A stretch of 64,000 bases of DNA from Lachnospiraceae bacterium (GCA_017517305.1 JAFWZV010000010.1:124001-188000), one strand, 5' to 3'; shown: positions 8,713 to 18,283, numbered from the stretch's first letter. The notes: generated by a model not told the origin, from the letters alone. Program-made: numbers and translations.

Positions 8713-10035
8713 ATGGATTTATTTGAGTATATGAGAAACAACTCAGCTAAGGAGGAATCTCCTCTTGCTAAGAGGATGAGACCTACCACCTTGGAGGAAG
8801 TTGTTGGTCAGGAGCATATTCTCGGAAGTGACAAGCTGTTGTATAGAGTTATCAAGGCTGATAAGCTTAGTTCCATAATATTATATGGACCTCCAGGTAC
8901 AGGTAAGACGACTCTTGCAAAGGTTATAGCTAATACAACCAGTGCTGCATTTAGAGAGTTAAATGCAACAACATCTGGTAAAAAGGATATAGAGGAAGTA
9001 GTAAAAGAAGCGAAAGATAATCTTGGTATGTATGGCAAGAAAACCATACTGTTTGTTGATGAGATACATAGATTCAACAAGGCACAGCAGGATTATCTTC
9101 TTCCTTTTGTGGAGGATGGAACAGTAGTGCTTATTGGAGCTACTACTGAAAACCCTTACTTTGAGGTGAATGGAGCGCTTATTTCTCGTTCTTCCATATT
9201 CAAGCTTAACCCACTTTCCAAGGATAATATTAAGCTTCTGATAAAAAGGGCAATTGAAGATAATGAAAAGGGAATGGGAGCATATGATGTAACCATAACT
9301 GATGAAGCAGTAGAATTCTTGGCAGATGTTTCTGAAGGTGATGCCAGACATGCACTTAATGCTATTGAGCTTGGTGTACTGTCTACAGATAGAGATGAGA
9401 CTACTGGAAAGATTATTATAGATATGGCTGTTGCAGAGGAGTGTATACAGCGTAGGAATCTTAGATATGATAAAAGTGGAGATAACCATTATGATGTTAT
9501 CTCAGCGTTTATTAAGAGTATGAGAGGTTCGGACCCTGATGCAGCCACATATTATTTGGCTAAAATGCTATACGCAGGTGAAAGTGTTACATTTATTGCT
9601 AGAAGAATAATGATTTGCGCTAGTGAGGACGTGGGTAATGCAGATCCACAGGCTATAGTTGTTGCTACTGCTTGTGCGCAGGCGGTGGAACGTGTAGGAA
9701 TGCCAGAAGCCCAGATTATTTTATGTCAGGCAGCAACCTATGTTGCGTGTGCACCTAAGAGTAACTCAGTAGTTAACGCTATTTTTTCCGCTATGGATGC
9801 AGTTAAAAACGTTGGAGACGCACAGGTTCCACCACATTTAAGAGATGCACATTATTCCGGGGCCAAGAACTTAGGAAATGTTGGTTACAAATATGCACAT
9901 GATTATCCTAATCATTATGTTGATCAGCAGTATTTGCCAGATCCTTTGGTTGGAGCTAGATTTTATGAGCCAGGTGATAATGGATATGAGAATAATATAA
10001 AAGAGTGGTTTGGGAAAATTAAAAAAGAATCATAA
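8713..10035 (+). CDS. rarA: Replication-associated recombination protein A, AAA+ ATPase
   Basis: RarA (MgsA/YrvN family, related to eukaryotic WRNIP1) acts at stalled replication forks. The 440 residues fit the family. Visible are the N-terminal PLAKRMRPTTLEEVVGQEHI, Walker A GPPGTGKTT (59-67), Walker B LFVDEIHRF (about 113-121), sensor 1 in VLIGATTENP, an arginine finger in ALISRSSIF, and the C-terminal tetramerisation region with PPHLRDAHYSGAKNLG and GYKYAHDYPNHYVDQQYLPD. The start is ATG 8713. It may be the last gene of the TetR-receiver-rarA run. Confidence 0.96.
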   Translation: MDLFEYMRNNSAKEESPLAKRMRPTTLEEVVGQEHILGSDKLLYRVIKADKLSSIILYGPPGTGKTTLAKVIANTTSAAFRELNATTSGKKDIEEVVKEAKDNLGMYGKKTILFVDEIHRFNKAQQDYLLPFVEDGTVVLIGATTENPYFEVNGALISRSSIFKLNPLSKDNIKLLIKRAIEDNEKGMGAYDVTITDEAVEFLADVSEGDARHALNAIELGVLSTDRDETTGKIIIDMAVAEECIQRRNLRYDKSGDNHYDVISAFIKSMRGSDPDAATYYLAKMLYAGESVTFIARRIMICASEDVGNADPQAIVVATACAQAVERVGMPEAQIILCQAATYVACAPKSNSVVNAIFSAMDAVKNVGDAQVPPHLRDAHYSGAKNLGNVGYKYAHDYPNHYVDQQYLPDPLVGARFYEPGDNGYENNIKEWFGKIKKES

Positions 10036-10144
10036 TGTATGACAGATTATTAGGAATTGGGGAATTAAGAATATCTTAATAATTTGTCATATATGTTTTT
10101 AAGAAGTTTTAAAGTATAATATAAAAAAATAAAGGAGAAATGCT

Positions 10145-11617
10145 ATGAAGAAGAAAGTTATTATTGGAATAATAGTGGTTTTATTAATTGGGGCTTTTGT
10201 AACTGGAGCTTTTGTCATCTGGAAGGATAAAAAGGTGAAGGAGTCAGAAGGACTTTGTTACGTGGAATCTGTATCGGTTATTACAGGTAATGGGATGACT
10301 TGGAATAATCGTTATATGGGAATAGTGGAAACTCAAGAGGTGACAAAGGTTCAGAAGGATAGTGAGAAGGTTATTAAAGAGATTTACGTAGAGGAAGAAG
10401 ATACTGTAAAGGCTGGGGACAAGCTTTTTAGCTATGATACAGATGAGATGACCCTAAAGCTTAGACAGTTAGAGCTTGAGCTTACAAGCTATTATAATAA
10501 CATCAGCACTATGTATGATCAGATAGAAACATTAACTGCAGAAAGGGAGCTTGCTCCAGCAGAACAGAAGATAGAGTATACAAGTCAAATTCAGAATCTT
10601 CAGGCTCAGATTAATCAAGCCAGCTATGATGCAAGTGCAAAACAGCTAGAGATAGATAGACAGAATACGGCTATCAATAATTCTATTGTCTATGCACCTG
10701 TTGATGGTGTTATCAGTAGTATAAATAATCAAGACACATCTTCGGATCCATATGCTTATGATTATTATGGGGATATGGGTGGAGATTCAGATGCTTTTAT
10801 TTCCATAATGGCTATGGGTGATTTTCGAGTAAAAGGCACAGTAAGTGAGTTAAATGCATACAGTCTTAGTGAAGGTATGCCGGTTTTAGTGCGCTCAAGA
10901 GTTGATGAAAATATAATTTGGACAGGAACTATATCAAAGGTGGATTTGGAGCATCCTGTTGGTAATGATAATATGTATTACTACAGTCCTGGAGAAACAG
11001 CTACCAAGTATCCATTTTATGTTCAAGTGGATTCGTCTGAGGGAATGATGCTTGGACAGCATTTATACATAGAGCTTGATTTTGGTCAGGGTGTAACTAA
11101 GGATGGTATGTGGTTATATGAGGAGTATGTCATATTAGATGGAGCAACAGCCTATGTGTGGGCCGAGAATAAGGATGGAAGACTTGAGAAGAGACAGGTT
11201 TCATTAGGGGATTATGATGAAGAAATGATGATGTATGAGATTAAGTCAGGAATTTCAAATTCTGATTATATTGCATTTCCAGAAGAAGGCTTAGAGGAAG
11301 GAATGAAAACTACTCGTAGTATAGAAGAGTATATGGAATCAGAAGGCTTTGATGATGGAATGAATATGGATGGGGACATTATAGAGGAAGATATATTCAT
11401 GGAGGATGGTGTTATCCAGGATGAAATATACATGGAAGACGGCATGCCAGAGGATGGTATGCTTGAAGAGGATATGTATATTGAGGATGGTGTTATTGAG
11501 GATGGTGTTATTGAGGAAAATATTCCAGATGATAGCATGGAGGATATAGATGTTCAACTGGAAAAACCAGTAGGATATAATAATTCAGGCTATGTTGCCT
11601 TATGTGAGGAGGCATAG
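10145..11617 (+). CDS. Membrane-fusion/adaptor protein of a MacAB-like ABC exporter (first adaptor)
   Basis: A HlyD/MacA/YknX-type adaptor, 490 residues, anchored by an N-terminal membrane helix (about 5-26) with its bulk outside the membrane. A lipoyl-like half-domain (IKEIYVEEEDTVKAGDKLF) is followed by a coiled-coil hairpin (about 107-180), the second half (IVYAPVDGVISSI) and beta-barrel segments. The C-terminal 90 residues are a very acidic low-complexity tail built on repeats such as MEDGMPEDGM and IEDGVIEDGV, which is not part of the family. An AAAGGAG site precedes the ATG, and the ABC ATPase gene begins 3 bases after the stop. With the next three genes it should form a complex that exports peptides, toxins or lipids across the membrane; the cargo is unknown. 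Confidence 0.9.
   Translation: MKKKVIIGIIVVLLIGAFVTGAFVIWKDKKVKESEGLCYVESVSVITGNGMTWNNRYMGIVETQEVTKVQKDSEKVIKEIYVEEEDTVKAGDKLFSYDTDEMTLKLRQLELELTSYYNNISTMYDQIETLTAERELAPAEQKIEYTSQIQNLQAQINQASYDASAKQLEIDRQNTAINNSIVYAPVDGVISSINNQDTSSDPYAYDYYGDMGGDSDAFISIMAMGDFRVKGTVSELNAYSLSEGMPVLVRSRVDENIIWTGTISKVDLEHPVGNDNMYYYSPGETATKYPFYVQVDSSEGMMLGQHLYIELDFGQGVTKDGMWLYEEYVILDGATAYVWAENKDGRLEKRQVSLGDYDEEMMMYEIKSGISNSDYIAFPEEGLEEGMKTTRSIEEYMESEGFDDGMNMDGDIIEEDIFMEDGVIQDEIYMEDGMPEDGMLEEDMYIEDGVIEDGVIEENIPDDSMEDIDVQLEKPVGYNNSGYVALCEEA
11341..11560 (+). repeat. Imperfect repeats encoding an acidic Met/Asp/Gly tail
   Basis: Degenerate units related to GAGGATGGTGTTATT and ATGGAAGAC-GGC code for Glu-Asp-Gly-Met/Val steps within the first adaptor gene. 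They look like slipped-strand expansion of a short unit. Confidence 0.6.
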
Positions 11618-11619
11618 CT

Positions 11620-12324
11620 ATGATATTAGAATTAAAAAATATATACAAAAATTATTATCAAGGAAATATGGAGGTTCCTGTATTAAAGGATATTAATCTC
11701 TCTGTTGAAGAGGGAGAATATATTGCCATTATGGGTCCATCTGGTTCAGGAAAGTCAACGCTTATGAATATCATAGGCTGTATAGATACTCCTACATCAG
11801 GTGAATATTATCTTGATGGTGAAATGATTAATAACTATAAGGATAAGGATTTATCCCAGGTTAGAAATAAGAAAATTGGTTTTGTGTTTCAGAATTTTAA
11901 TCTTCTTCCAAGACTTACAGCTATGGATAATGTGGCTTTACCCTTACAGTATGCCAAAGTTAACAAGAAACAGCGCAAGGAAATGTGTACAAGAGTTTTA
12001 ACCATGGTTGATTTGGAGGATAGAGTTTCCTTTAAGCCTACACAGCTTTCTGGAGGACAAAAGCAGAGAGTGGCTATAGCTAGAGCTATGGTTAATAACC
12101 CTAGAATTCTGTTGGCGGACGAGCCTACAGGAGCTTTGGATTCCAAATCAGGTAAGCAGGTAATGGATTTGTTTGATAGGCTACATGAGGAAGGTGTAAC
12201 CATTATCATGATTACCCATGCAGATGACATTGCCAGTAGAGCAAAAAGAGTTATTAAAATTATAGATGGAGAGCTTATTGAGGAAGTGAAAAATGACAAT
12301 CAGGAGGTGACAGACTATGAGTAA
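11620..12324 (+). CDS. ABC transporter ATP-binding protein, MacB/LolD/YknY type
   Basis: The 234-residue nucleotide-binding subunit that powers the exporter. Motifs: Walker A GPSGSGKST, Q-loop VFQNFNLLPRLTAMDNV, signature LSGGQKQRVAIARA, Walker B ILLADEPTGALD and the switch His in MITHADD. The sequence AMVNNPRILLADEPTGALDS is typical of the MacB/LolD branch that works with FtsX-like permeases by a mechanotransmission mechanism. The GAGGAGG site overlaps the end of the upstream adaptor gene. Its last 8 bases overlap the start of the second adaptor (ATGAGTAA), pointing to translational coupling. Confidence 0.96.
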   Translation: MILELKNIYKNYYQGNMEVPVLKDINLSVEEGEYIAIMGPSGSGKSTLMNIIGCIDTPTSGEYYLDGEMINNYKDKDLSQVRNKKIGFVFQNFNLLPRLTAMDNVALPLQYAKVNKKQRKEMCTRVLTMVDLEDRVSFKPTQLSGGQKQRVAIARAMVNNPRILLADEPTGALDSKSGKQVMDLFDRLHEEGVTIIMITHADDIASRAKRVIKIIDGELIEEVKNDNQEVTDYE

Positions 12325-13765
12325 GGGTAAGAAAATTCTGTTAATCTCAGTGATTTGTGTGGTAGCTATAGCAGGAATCATATTTGGGTTGTCCGTTTTA
12401 AAGAAGAAAAATAAAGAGAGTAAAACTGTAAATGTATATGCTGTTTCAGAGGTGGGATATTATGGAGGTTTCTACTATGAGGACATGCTGTATGGTAATG
12501 TGACTAGCACCAATGAGCAAAAGGTATACATTAGTAGCAATCAGAAAATTAGTGAGGTGAAGGTAAAAGAAGGTGACCATGTAAAGATGGGGGATGTACT
12601 TTTGGTATATGATACCACTGCTCAGGGGTTACAATTAGAAACCTTAGCCACAGAGGTGGAGCTTGCCAGAGTTGCTGTATTGGTAGCCGAGAGAGAGTTG
12701 GAGGAATTAAAGAAGATAACCCCTGTGGAAGAAACAACAGAAATACCAACAACGGAGGCGCCAACAACAGAGGCACCAACAACAGAGGCACCAACAACAG
12801 AGGCACCAACAACAGAGGCGCCAAGTACTGAAGAGACACCAGTTTTACCACCTGTTAGTACACCGATGGATGCAACTGGCACTGATGCGACAACAGAAGC
12901 GCCAACAACAGAAGCGCCAACAACAGAAGCGCCAACAACAGAGGCACCAACAACGGAAGCACCAACAACAGAGGCACCAACAACGGAAGCGCCAAAACAG
13001 GATATTGATAATAATGGTTCTATGGAACCGGAGGAAATTACATATACTGAGAAGGAATTGAAGCAGGCTATTAAGGATAAAGAAGCCCAGATAATGCAGC
13101 TTAGCATAGCTTATCAGATGATACAGGTGTCCTATGAGATTATGGTGGTTCAAAATGCCACTGGAGAGCTTGTGTGCACCTGTGATGGAGTTGTAAGAAC
13201 TGTCATTGATGAAGAAACTGCTATAGCAAACAATGAGCCGCTCATTGTTGTTGGAGAGGCAGATGGTTATGTTGTAAATACTGCAATTGGGGAATTATCC
13301 TTAGGAGATGTTCGAATAGGTGATACAGTAACGATGATGTGCTATGATGATGGTATGACATACTCAGGTGTTATTACTAATATTTCTGAGATACCATATG
13401 ATGAGAATTATTATGGAGATCCATCACAGTCATTTTATCCTATGACTGTGTCAGTAATGGATGCAGATAATTTAAGAGCTGGCATGTATATGGAGATTTC
13501 CTTGGCTGACAATATGGGACAGGAGGGTGATTCTCTATATATTTCATCTGCATTTGTGAAGTATGAAAACGGTGGATATTATGTATATAAGGATGTAGAT
13601 GGTATATTAAAGAAGTGCCAGGTTTCAGTAGGTACTGTGTCCTACGGAGATTTAGAGATAGTTGGAGGCTTGTCCAATGAAGATTATATTGCATTTCCTT
13701 ATTCTGCAGATACCGAGGAGGGTGTAAAAACCAAACAGGAATCTGTGGATAAGCTATATAATTAA
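12317..13765 (+). CDS. Second adaptor protein with an inserted Thr/Pro-rich linker
   Basis: Another HlyD/MacA-like adaptor, 482 residues, with an N-terminal membrane helix (about 5-25), lipoyl half-domain (ISEVKVKEGDHVKMGDVLLVYD), an outgoing helix (about 112-135), a 100-residue linker of TTEAP pentapeptides, a return helix (about 240-275), the second lipoyl half (CDGVVRTVIDEETAI) and a barrel domain ending in EGVKTKQE. The linker replaces the tip of the coiled-coil hairpin that in Gram-negative MacA docks to TolC, so here it probably spans or anchors in the cell wall. It overlaps the ATPase gene by 8 bp, and the permease follows within 20 bp. Two unlike adaptors for one transporter is uncommon. 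Confidence 0.9.
   Translation: MSKGKKILLISVICVVAIAGIIFGLSVLKKKNKESKTVNVYAVSEVGYYGGFYYEDMLYGNVTSTNEQKVYISSNQKISEVKVKEGDHVKMGDVLLVYDTTAQGLQLETLATEVELARVAVLVAERELEELKKITPVEETTEIPTTEAPTTEAPTTEAPTTEAPTTEAPSTEETPVLPPVSTPMDATGTDATTEAPTTEAPTTEAPTTEAPTTEAPTTEAPTTEAPKQDIDNNGSMEPEEITYTEKELKQAIKDKEAQIMQLSIAYQMIQVSYEIMVVQNATGELVCTCDGVVRTVIDEETAIANNEPLIVVGEADGYVVNTAIGELSLGDVRIGDTVTMMCYDDGMTYSGVITNISEIPYDENYYGDPSQSFYPMTVSVMDADNLRAGMYMEISLADNMGQEGDSLYISSAFVKYENGGYYVYKDVDGILKKCQVSVGTVSYGDLEIVGGLSNEDYIAFPYSADTEEGVKTKQESVDKLYN
12735..12990 (+). repeat. 15-bp tandem repeat encoding TTEAP units
   Basis: Two blocks of the unit CCAACAACAGAGGCA (with GCG/ACG variants) encode about 5 and 7 copies of Thr-Thr-Glu-Ala-Pro, separated by a non-repetitive stretch near 12830-12885. 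The near identity of the copies suggests recent expansion. Confidence 0.9.
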
Positions 13766-13781
13766 GAAGGGAGATGTGAAT

Positions 13782-15050
13782 ATGTTAGAAAATATTAGAT
13801 TATCATTTCAAGGTATATGGGCACACAAAATGCGTTCCTTTCTTACTATGCTTGGTATTATTATAGGTATTGCAGCAATTATTGCTATTGTGTCTACTAT
13901 AAAAGGAACTAATGATCAGATTAAGGAAAATCTTATTGGATCAGGAGATAATATTGTAGAGGTTAAGCTTTTTGAAGGAGAATGGAATTATATTTCAGGG
14001 GATTCTGCAACTCCGGAGAACATGCCTATGATTAATGATGCAATCAAAGAAGAAATTTTATCTAATGAAGAAATTGTAGCTGTTGCTGCTTATAGATGTG
14101 GTTCTATGTACGATAATATTAATTATAAGGGAACTAGTTTGAGTGGTACAACTATAGTTGGTGTAGATGAAGATTACTTTTCTGTGATGGGTTATAAGCT
14201 TAGTAAGGGAAGACTGTTTGACGATAATGATAGAGCATCCTTTAACAAGGTAGTGATTCTGGATAATTCAGCAGCAGGAACCTTGTTTGGAAGTGAAAAT
14301 CCTATAGGTAAAAGTATTGAAATTCGAGGTGATGTATACGTTGTCGCAGGTATAGTTGAGAAGTCTGACGAATTTATGCCAACAGTGGAAAATATGAATG
14401 ACTGGTATACATATTACTATGATGATGCAGCTGGTAGAATATATATAACAGATGTGATATGGCCTAATATTTATGGCTTTGATGAACCATATAATTTGGT
14501 TGTTAAACCTATGAATACTGAAGCTATGACCAGCGCAGGCAAGAAGGCAACGGATATACTTAACGCATATATGCCAATTCCAGAGGATGGTAGTGAATCC
14601 ATATACAAATATAAAAGTGAGGATTTGTTGGAAAAGGCCAAAGAGCTTCAGGATTTAAGTGCATCAACCAGCAAACAGCTTATATGGATAGCAAGTATAT
14701 CACTTATTGTTGGTGGTATAGGAGTTATGAATATTATGCTTGTGTCTGTGACAGAAAGAACCAGAGAGATAGGTCTTAAAAAGGCGTTAGGGGCAAGAAA
14801 AAAGGTTATATTAGCACAGTTTCTTACTGAGGCTGCTGTTCTTACCAGTCTAGGTGGTATACTAGGTGTTGGTGTTGGAATAGGTCTTGCTTACCTTATA
14901 TCTGATATAGCTGCTGTTCCTGTTGCAATAAGTGGTAGTGCTATAGCTATTTCAGTAGTGTTTTCTATGGTTATTGGACTAATATTTGGTTTGATACCAT
15001 CTGTAAAGGCTGCTAACTTAAATCCTATAGATGCACTTAGATATGAGTAG
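13782..15050 (+). CDS. ABC transporter permease, MacB/FtsX family
   Basis: A 422-residue membrane subunit with the MacB layout: N-terminal helix in SFLTMLGIIIGIAAIIAIVSTI, a large extracellular MacB-PCD domain (about 45-285), then three membrane helices carrying LIVGGIGVMNIMLVSVTERTREIGLKKALGA and a last FGLIPSVKAANLNPIDALRYE. These end motifs are diagnostic of the family. I use ATG 13782, about 8 bases from AAGGGAG, rather than the GTG at 13776. It lies 16 bp after the second adaptor and 21 bp before a small membrane protein, so the operon is adaptor-ATPase-adaptor-permease-small protein. Confidence 0.95.
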   Translation: MLENIRLSFQGIWAHKMRSFLTMLGIIIGIAAIIAIVSTIKGTNDQIKENLIGSGDNIVEVKLFEGEWNYISGDSATPENMPMINDAIKEEILSNEEIVAVAAYRCGSMYDNINYKGTSLSGTTIVGVDEDYFSVMGYKLSKGRLFDDNDRASFNKVVILDNSAAGTLFGSENPIGKSIEIRGDVYVVAGIVEKSDEFMPTVENMNDWYTYYYDDAAGRIYITDVIWPNIYGFDEPYNLVVKPMNTEAMTSAGKKATDILNAYMPIPEDGSESIYKYKSEDLLEKAKELQDLSASTSKQLIWIASISLIVGGIGVMNIMLVSVTERTREIGLKKALGARKKVILAQFLTEAAVLTSLGGILGVGVGIGLAYLISDIAAVPVAISGSAIAISVVFSMVIGLIFGLIPSVKAANLNPIDALRYE

Positions 15051-15071
15051 TTTGTATAATAAGGAGTTTTT

Positions 15072-15314
15072 ATGAGTGAAGATAAATATATAAAGAAAGT
15101 ATCAAGCAACAAATTTTTTAGAATTATGGCATGGGTTGCCATTGTTTTAATAATCGGACTAATTATAGCTACATTTGTAACTGGAATTACTGGAAGTAAG
15201 TATTTTATGGGATTTTTGGTATTAAGTATAATAGTTCCGGTTTTTATATATGTGGTGTTATGGATTGGTAGAGTTTTGTTCAATGCCTCAAACTCTTCGG
15301 AAGAAGAAAAATAA
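15072..15314 (+). CDS. Small two-helix membrane protein
   Basis: An 80-residue protein with a charged N-terminus and two hydrophobic segments (about 18-40 and 45-68), then an acidic tail. No family is recognised. Its AAGGAG site and its 21-bp distance from the permease gene make it the last gene of the export operon. It could be an accessory subunit, but there is no direct evidence for that. Confidence 0.75.
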   Translation: MSEDKYIKKVSSNKFFRIMAWVAIVLIIGLIIATFVTGITGSKYFMGFLVLSIIVPVFIYVVLWIGRVLFNASNSSEEEK

Positions 15315-15401
15315 AATATTGAAATACACAACAGATTTTGATATACTTTGTTCTAGTGTGAAAAATCAAACTAATTGATAAGCAAATAGGAGATTATTAT
15401 T

Positions 15402-15899
15402 ATGAGTTTATTAAAAGAGTGGCGTGAGTACGCATATGGGCTTGATGACAGAACACCAGAGGGTGAGAAATTCTGGCTTGATTATTTTCAGAAGGAGAAG
15501 GCTATATATGAGCAGATCCTTGGTGAGAAGAATGCTGTAACTGGTACAGTTAAGGAACTTGCTGAGAAGTATAATATGTCAATCCAGTATATGATTGGAT
15601 TTCTTGATGGTATTGAAGATAGCCTTATTATTAAGAATAATGTAGAGGAATTGACAGAGGATTCTAAGGTGTCCCTTGCTTATGATACTGAGAAGCTTTA
15701 TATGAATATGGTTGATTGTAATGCTGAGTGGTTATACACTCTTCCACAGTGGGAAAATCTTATTAACCCAGAGAGAAGAAAAGAGCTTTACAAGATTCAG
15801 AAGTCTTCAAAGACAGTAGTTAAGCCTCCTAAGGTTGGTCGTAATGATCCATGTCCATGCGGAAGTGGCAAGAAATTTAAGAAGTGTTGTGGAGCATAA
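15402..15899 (+). CDS. SEC-C motif protein
   Basis: A 165-residue soluble protein ending in a clear SEC-C zinc-binding motif ([19 protein letters not shown]), as found at the C-terminus of SecA, where it binds zinc and SecB or ribosome. The upstream 140 residues are helical and begin [20 protein letters not shown] recall such proteins in Lachnospiraceae, with function unknown. An AGGAG site precedes the ATG. The helicase gene starts 15 bp after its stop, so the two are probably co-transcribed. Confidence 0.85.
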   Translation: MSLLKEWREYAYGLDDRTPEGEKFWLDYFQKEKAIYEQILGEKNAVTGTVKELAEKYNMSIQYMIGFLDGIEDSLIIKNNVEELTEDSKVSLAYDTEKLYMNMVDCNAEWLYTLPQWENLINPERRKELYKIQKSSKTVVKPPKVGRNDPCPCGSGKKFKKCCGA

Positions 15900-15914
15900 A
15901 TCAGGAGAGTATAT

Positions 15915-17744
15915 ATGAGATTTAGCAAAGAGCAGTCCGTAGCTATAATGCATACAGATGGGCCTATGATGGTAATTGCAGGTCCTGGCTCTGGCAAGAC
16001 AACAGTCATCACAAGAAGAATAAAATATCTTATAGAATCTGCGGGAGTTTCTCCCGCAGATATTTTAGTAATAACCTTTACTAAGGCTGCGGCTTCAGAG
16101 ATGGAGCAAAGATTCAAATCAATTGTTTCAGGTGAGAATTATCATGTAAGATTCGGAACCTTTCATTCTATATTTTTCTGGATTATCAAAAGAGCGTATA
16201 ATCTCGACAATTCCAGTGTTATTAACGAAACTGAAAAGCGTAATATATTAGATGGTATCATTAAGGGTATGTCTGTGGATTATGATAACAAAGACGAAGT
16301 AATCAGCTCTGTTTTATCTCAGATAAGCTTAGTGAAATGTAATATGATTGATGTGGATAATTATTACAGTACTGATATGCCTGAAAACTATTTCAGAGAG
16401 CTTTATAGACGTTTTGAAAAAGAAATGAAGAGGATAGGTAAAATTGATTTTGATGATATGATGGTTATGTGCTATGACTTATTGGTAAATAGACAGGATA
16501 TATTAGAACAGCTTAGAAAGGTATTCAAGTATATATTAGTTGATGAGTTTCAGGATAGTAATAAGCTACAGTATGAGATATTGAAGCTTCTTGGTAAGCC
16601 TAGGGAAAATGTGTTTATAGTAGGTGATGATGATCAGTCTGTATATGGCTTTAGAGGTGCTAAGCCAGAGATAATGCATGCATTTACCAAGGATTTTAAA
16701 GATGTAAAAATTACATATTTAAGTAACAATTATAGATGTGGTAAAAGCATTTCAGAGGCATCTATTAAGGTTATTTCTCAGAATAGCAATCGATTTAAGA
16801 AGAAGCTTTCTTCGAGGGCTAATTGGGATGGTTTAGTTAAGGTATTACACCCTATGGATTCCAGAGATGAGAGCTTATTAATTATTAAAAGCTTGAAGGA
16901 TCATTATAATAAGGGTATTCCCTACGAGAAGCAGGCAGTACTTTATAGAACTAACAATGAACCCAGAATGCTGGTATATAGACTAAATGAATTTAATATT
17001 CCATTTTCTATTAGCGATACTATGCCTAATATATTCGACCATTTTGTAATCAAGAATATTATAGATTACATTAATATTGCTTTGGGAGAGAGAAGTAGAA
17101 GTATCTTCTTAAGAATAATGAATAAGCCTAGCAGATATATAAGCAGAGATATCCTGCTTGAGGAAACAGTTGATTTTAATAAGCTCATAAGCAGACTGCA
17201 TAGAAAGGAATATGTAGCAGAACATATCTATAAGCTAGAGGCGGATCTTAGATTGATTGCAAAGATGAGGCCCTATGCTGCTCTTAATTTTATAAGAAAG
17301 TCTGTGGGTTATGATGATTATATAAAGGATTATTGTGAATATAGGCAGATGGATTCTGCGGAATTTTATGATTTGTTAGATACATTAGCTGGTTTGTTGC
17401 AGGATATGAATAGCTTTGGTGAGATGTTTGAATTTATTGAAAACTACTCAGAGGTTATTAAATCTCAACATAATAATTCTAAGGAGAACAATGGTGTTAA
17501 GCTTATGACTATGCATAGTTCAAAGGGACTAGAGTTTGATGTGGTTCATATTATTGAAGCGGTAGAAGGTATAACTCCTTATAAAAAGGCTAAAACTAAG
17601 GCTGAAAAGGAAGAAGAGCGACGGATGTTTTATGTTGCCATGACCAGAGCCAAAGAAGAATTGTATATCTATGCACCAAGGTCAGTTTTAGGTAAGGAGA
17701 AAAGGCCAAGTGTATTCTTAAATGCTTTTGAAAGCAAAAGATGA
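15915..17744 (+). CDS. UvrD/Rep-type ATP-dependent DNA helicase
   Basis: A superfamily 1A 3'-to-5' helicase of 609 residues, shorter than PcrA/UvrD (about 720-750). Motifs in order: Q-motif FSKEQSVAI, Walker A AGPGSGKTT, Ia ITFTKAAASEM, II VDEFQDSN, III GDDDQSVYGFRGA, IV LYRTNNEPRML, V TMHSSKGLEFDVVHI and VI YVAMTRAKEELY. All catalytic positions are present, so the shorter length comes from a reduced 2B domain and no C-terminal extension. It could act in repair or replication restart, but it is distinct from the main PcrA. It shares a bidirectional terminator with the XRE gene. Confidence 0.95.
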   Translation: MRFSKEQSVAIMHTDGPMMVIAGPGSGKTTVITRRIKYLIESAGVSPADILVITFTKAAASEMEQRFKSIVSGENYHVRFGTFHSIFFWIIKRAYNLDNSSVINETEKRNILDGIIKGMSVDYDNKDEVISSVLSQISLVKCNMIDVDNYYSTDMPENYFRELYRRFEKEMKRIGKIDFDDMMVMCYDLLVNRQDILEQLRKVFKYILVDEFQDSNKLQYEILKLLGKPRENVFIVGDDDQSVYGFRGAKPEIMHAFTKDFKDVKITYLSNNYRCGKSISEASIKVISQNSNRFKKKLSSRANWDGLVKVLHPMDSRDESLLIIKSLKDHYNKGIPYEKQAVLYRTNNEPRMLVYRLNEFNIPFSISDTMPNIFDHFVIKNIIDYINIALGERSRSIFLRIMNKPSRYISRDILLEETVDFNKLISRLHRKEYVAEHIYKLEADLRLIAKMRPYAALNFIRKSVGYDDYIKDYCEYRQMDSAEFYDLLDTLAGLLQDMNSFGEMFEFIENYSEVIKSQHNNSKENNGVKLMTMHSSKGLEFDVVHIIEAVEGITPYKKAKTKAEKEEERRMFYVAMTRAKEELYIYAPRSVLGKEKRPSVFLNAFESKR

Positions 17745-17770
17745 GAAATGTTTATCATTTCTCATCTTTT
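17736..17770. terminator. Bidirectional terminator overlapping two stop codons
   Basis: A perfect 15-bp stem (AAAAGATGAGAAATG / CATTTCTCATCTTTT, loop TTTAT) with A and T runs on its two sides. The stop codons of the convergent helicase and XRE genes lie inside the stem. Confidence 0.9.
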
Positions 17771-18120
17771 TTATCATCAGCTATAGTACGAATTTTTTGA
17801 TAGAAATATAGAAAATCTAGAAGTAGCGAAATTTCTTTTTCGTCCTTAGATTTGAATATTTCTAAAATTTTGTCAGGAATTAGATAATCAACAGTGGCAT
17901 ATTCGTTTCCTCTTATTAGAAAGTCCATGCTACAGTGTAATTCTTCACATAATAGTACTTGTAAATCTATAGAAATTCCAGTTATTCCGCGTTCAATTTC
18001 TGATATGTGCTTAGCAGTAGTTCCTATTAATTCAGCTAAGCTTGCTTGACTTAATCCTTTTTTTGTACGTAAATAAGCAACTCTTTTACCGATATTTTCG
18101 TTAGAATTCTGACAATTCAA
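17755..18120 (-). CDS. XRE-family helix-turn-helix regulator
   Basis: A small repressor-type protein of about 121 residues. An N-terminal HTH_3 domain is clear: IGKRVAYLRTKKGLSQASLAELIG, then the recognition region TTAKHISEIERGITGISIDLQVLLCEEL. The C-terminal 50 residues are helical with no known family. I prefer the TTG at 18120, with GGGGTG seven bases upstream; a GTG at 18135 would add five residues but has only a weak ribosome site. It is not part of a visible phage or toxin-antitoxin module, and its target is unknown. Confidence 0.88.
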   Translation of the reverse strand: MNCQNSNENIGKRVAYLRTKKGLSQASLAELIGTTAKHISEIERGITGISIDLQVLLCEELHCSMDFLIRGNEYATVDYLIPDKILEIFKSKDEKEISLLLDFLYFYQKIRTIADDKKDEK

Positions 18121-18240
18121 ATTAACACACCCCACTCTCTAAGAGTAGTATATGAAAAATAATGCTAGCAGTATTCAACCCAAACACTGACAAAATGATA
18201 AAAAAATCAGAAAGTAGGTTTATATTTTACGTCGATTAAT

Positions 18241-18273
18241 ATAAAAAACTGGCAGAATTGTAATCTGCCAGTT
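18241..18273 (-). terminator. Terminator of the DUF1292 gene
   Basis: Stem AACTGGCAGA/TCTGCCAGTT; on the minus strand it is followed by a run of T (read from the A run at 18243-18248). Confidence 0.85.
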
Positions 18274-18283
18274 GTATTTGAAG

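Noticed and set aside
12735..12990. Could the tandem repeats be a CRISPR array?
   Set aside because: The unit is 15 bp with no spacers and it keeps the reading frame of an adaptor protein.
12549..13153. Long open frames on the minus strand and in other frames across the TTEAP repeats
   Set aside because: They arise because tandem repeats with fixed length divisible by three stay open in several frames; the plus-strand adaptor explains the region.
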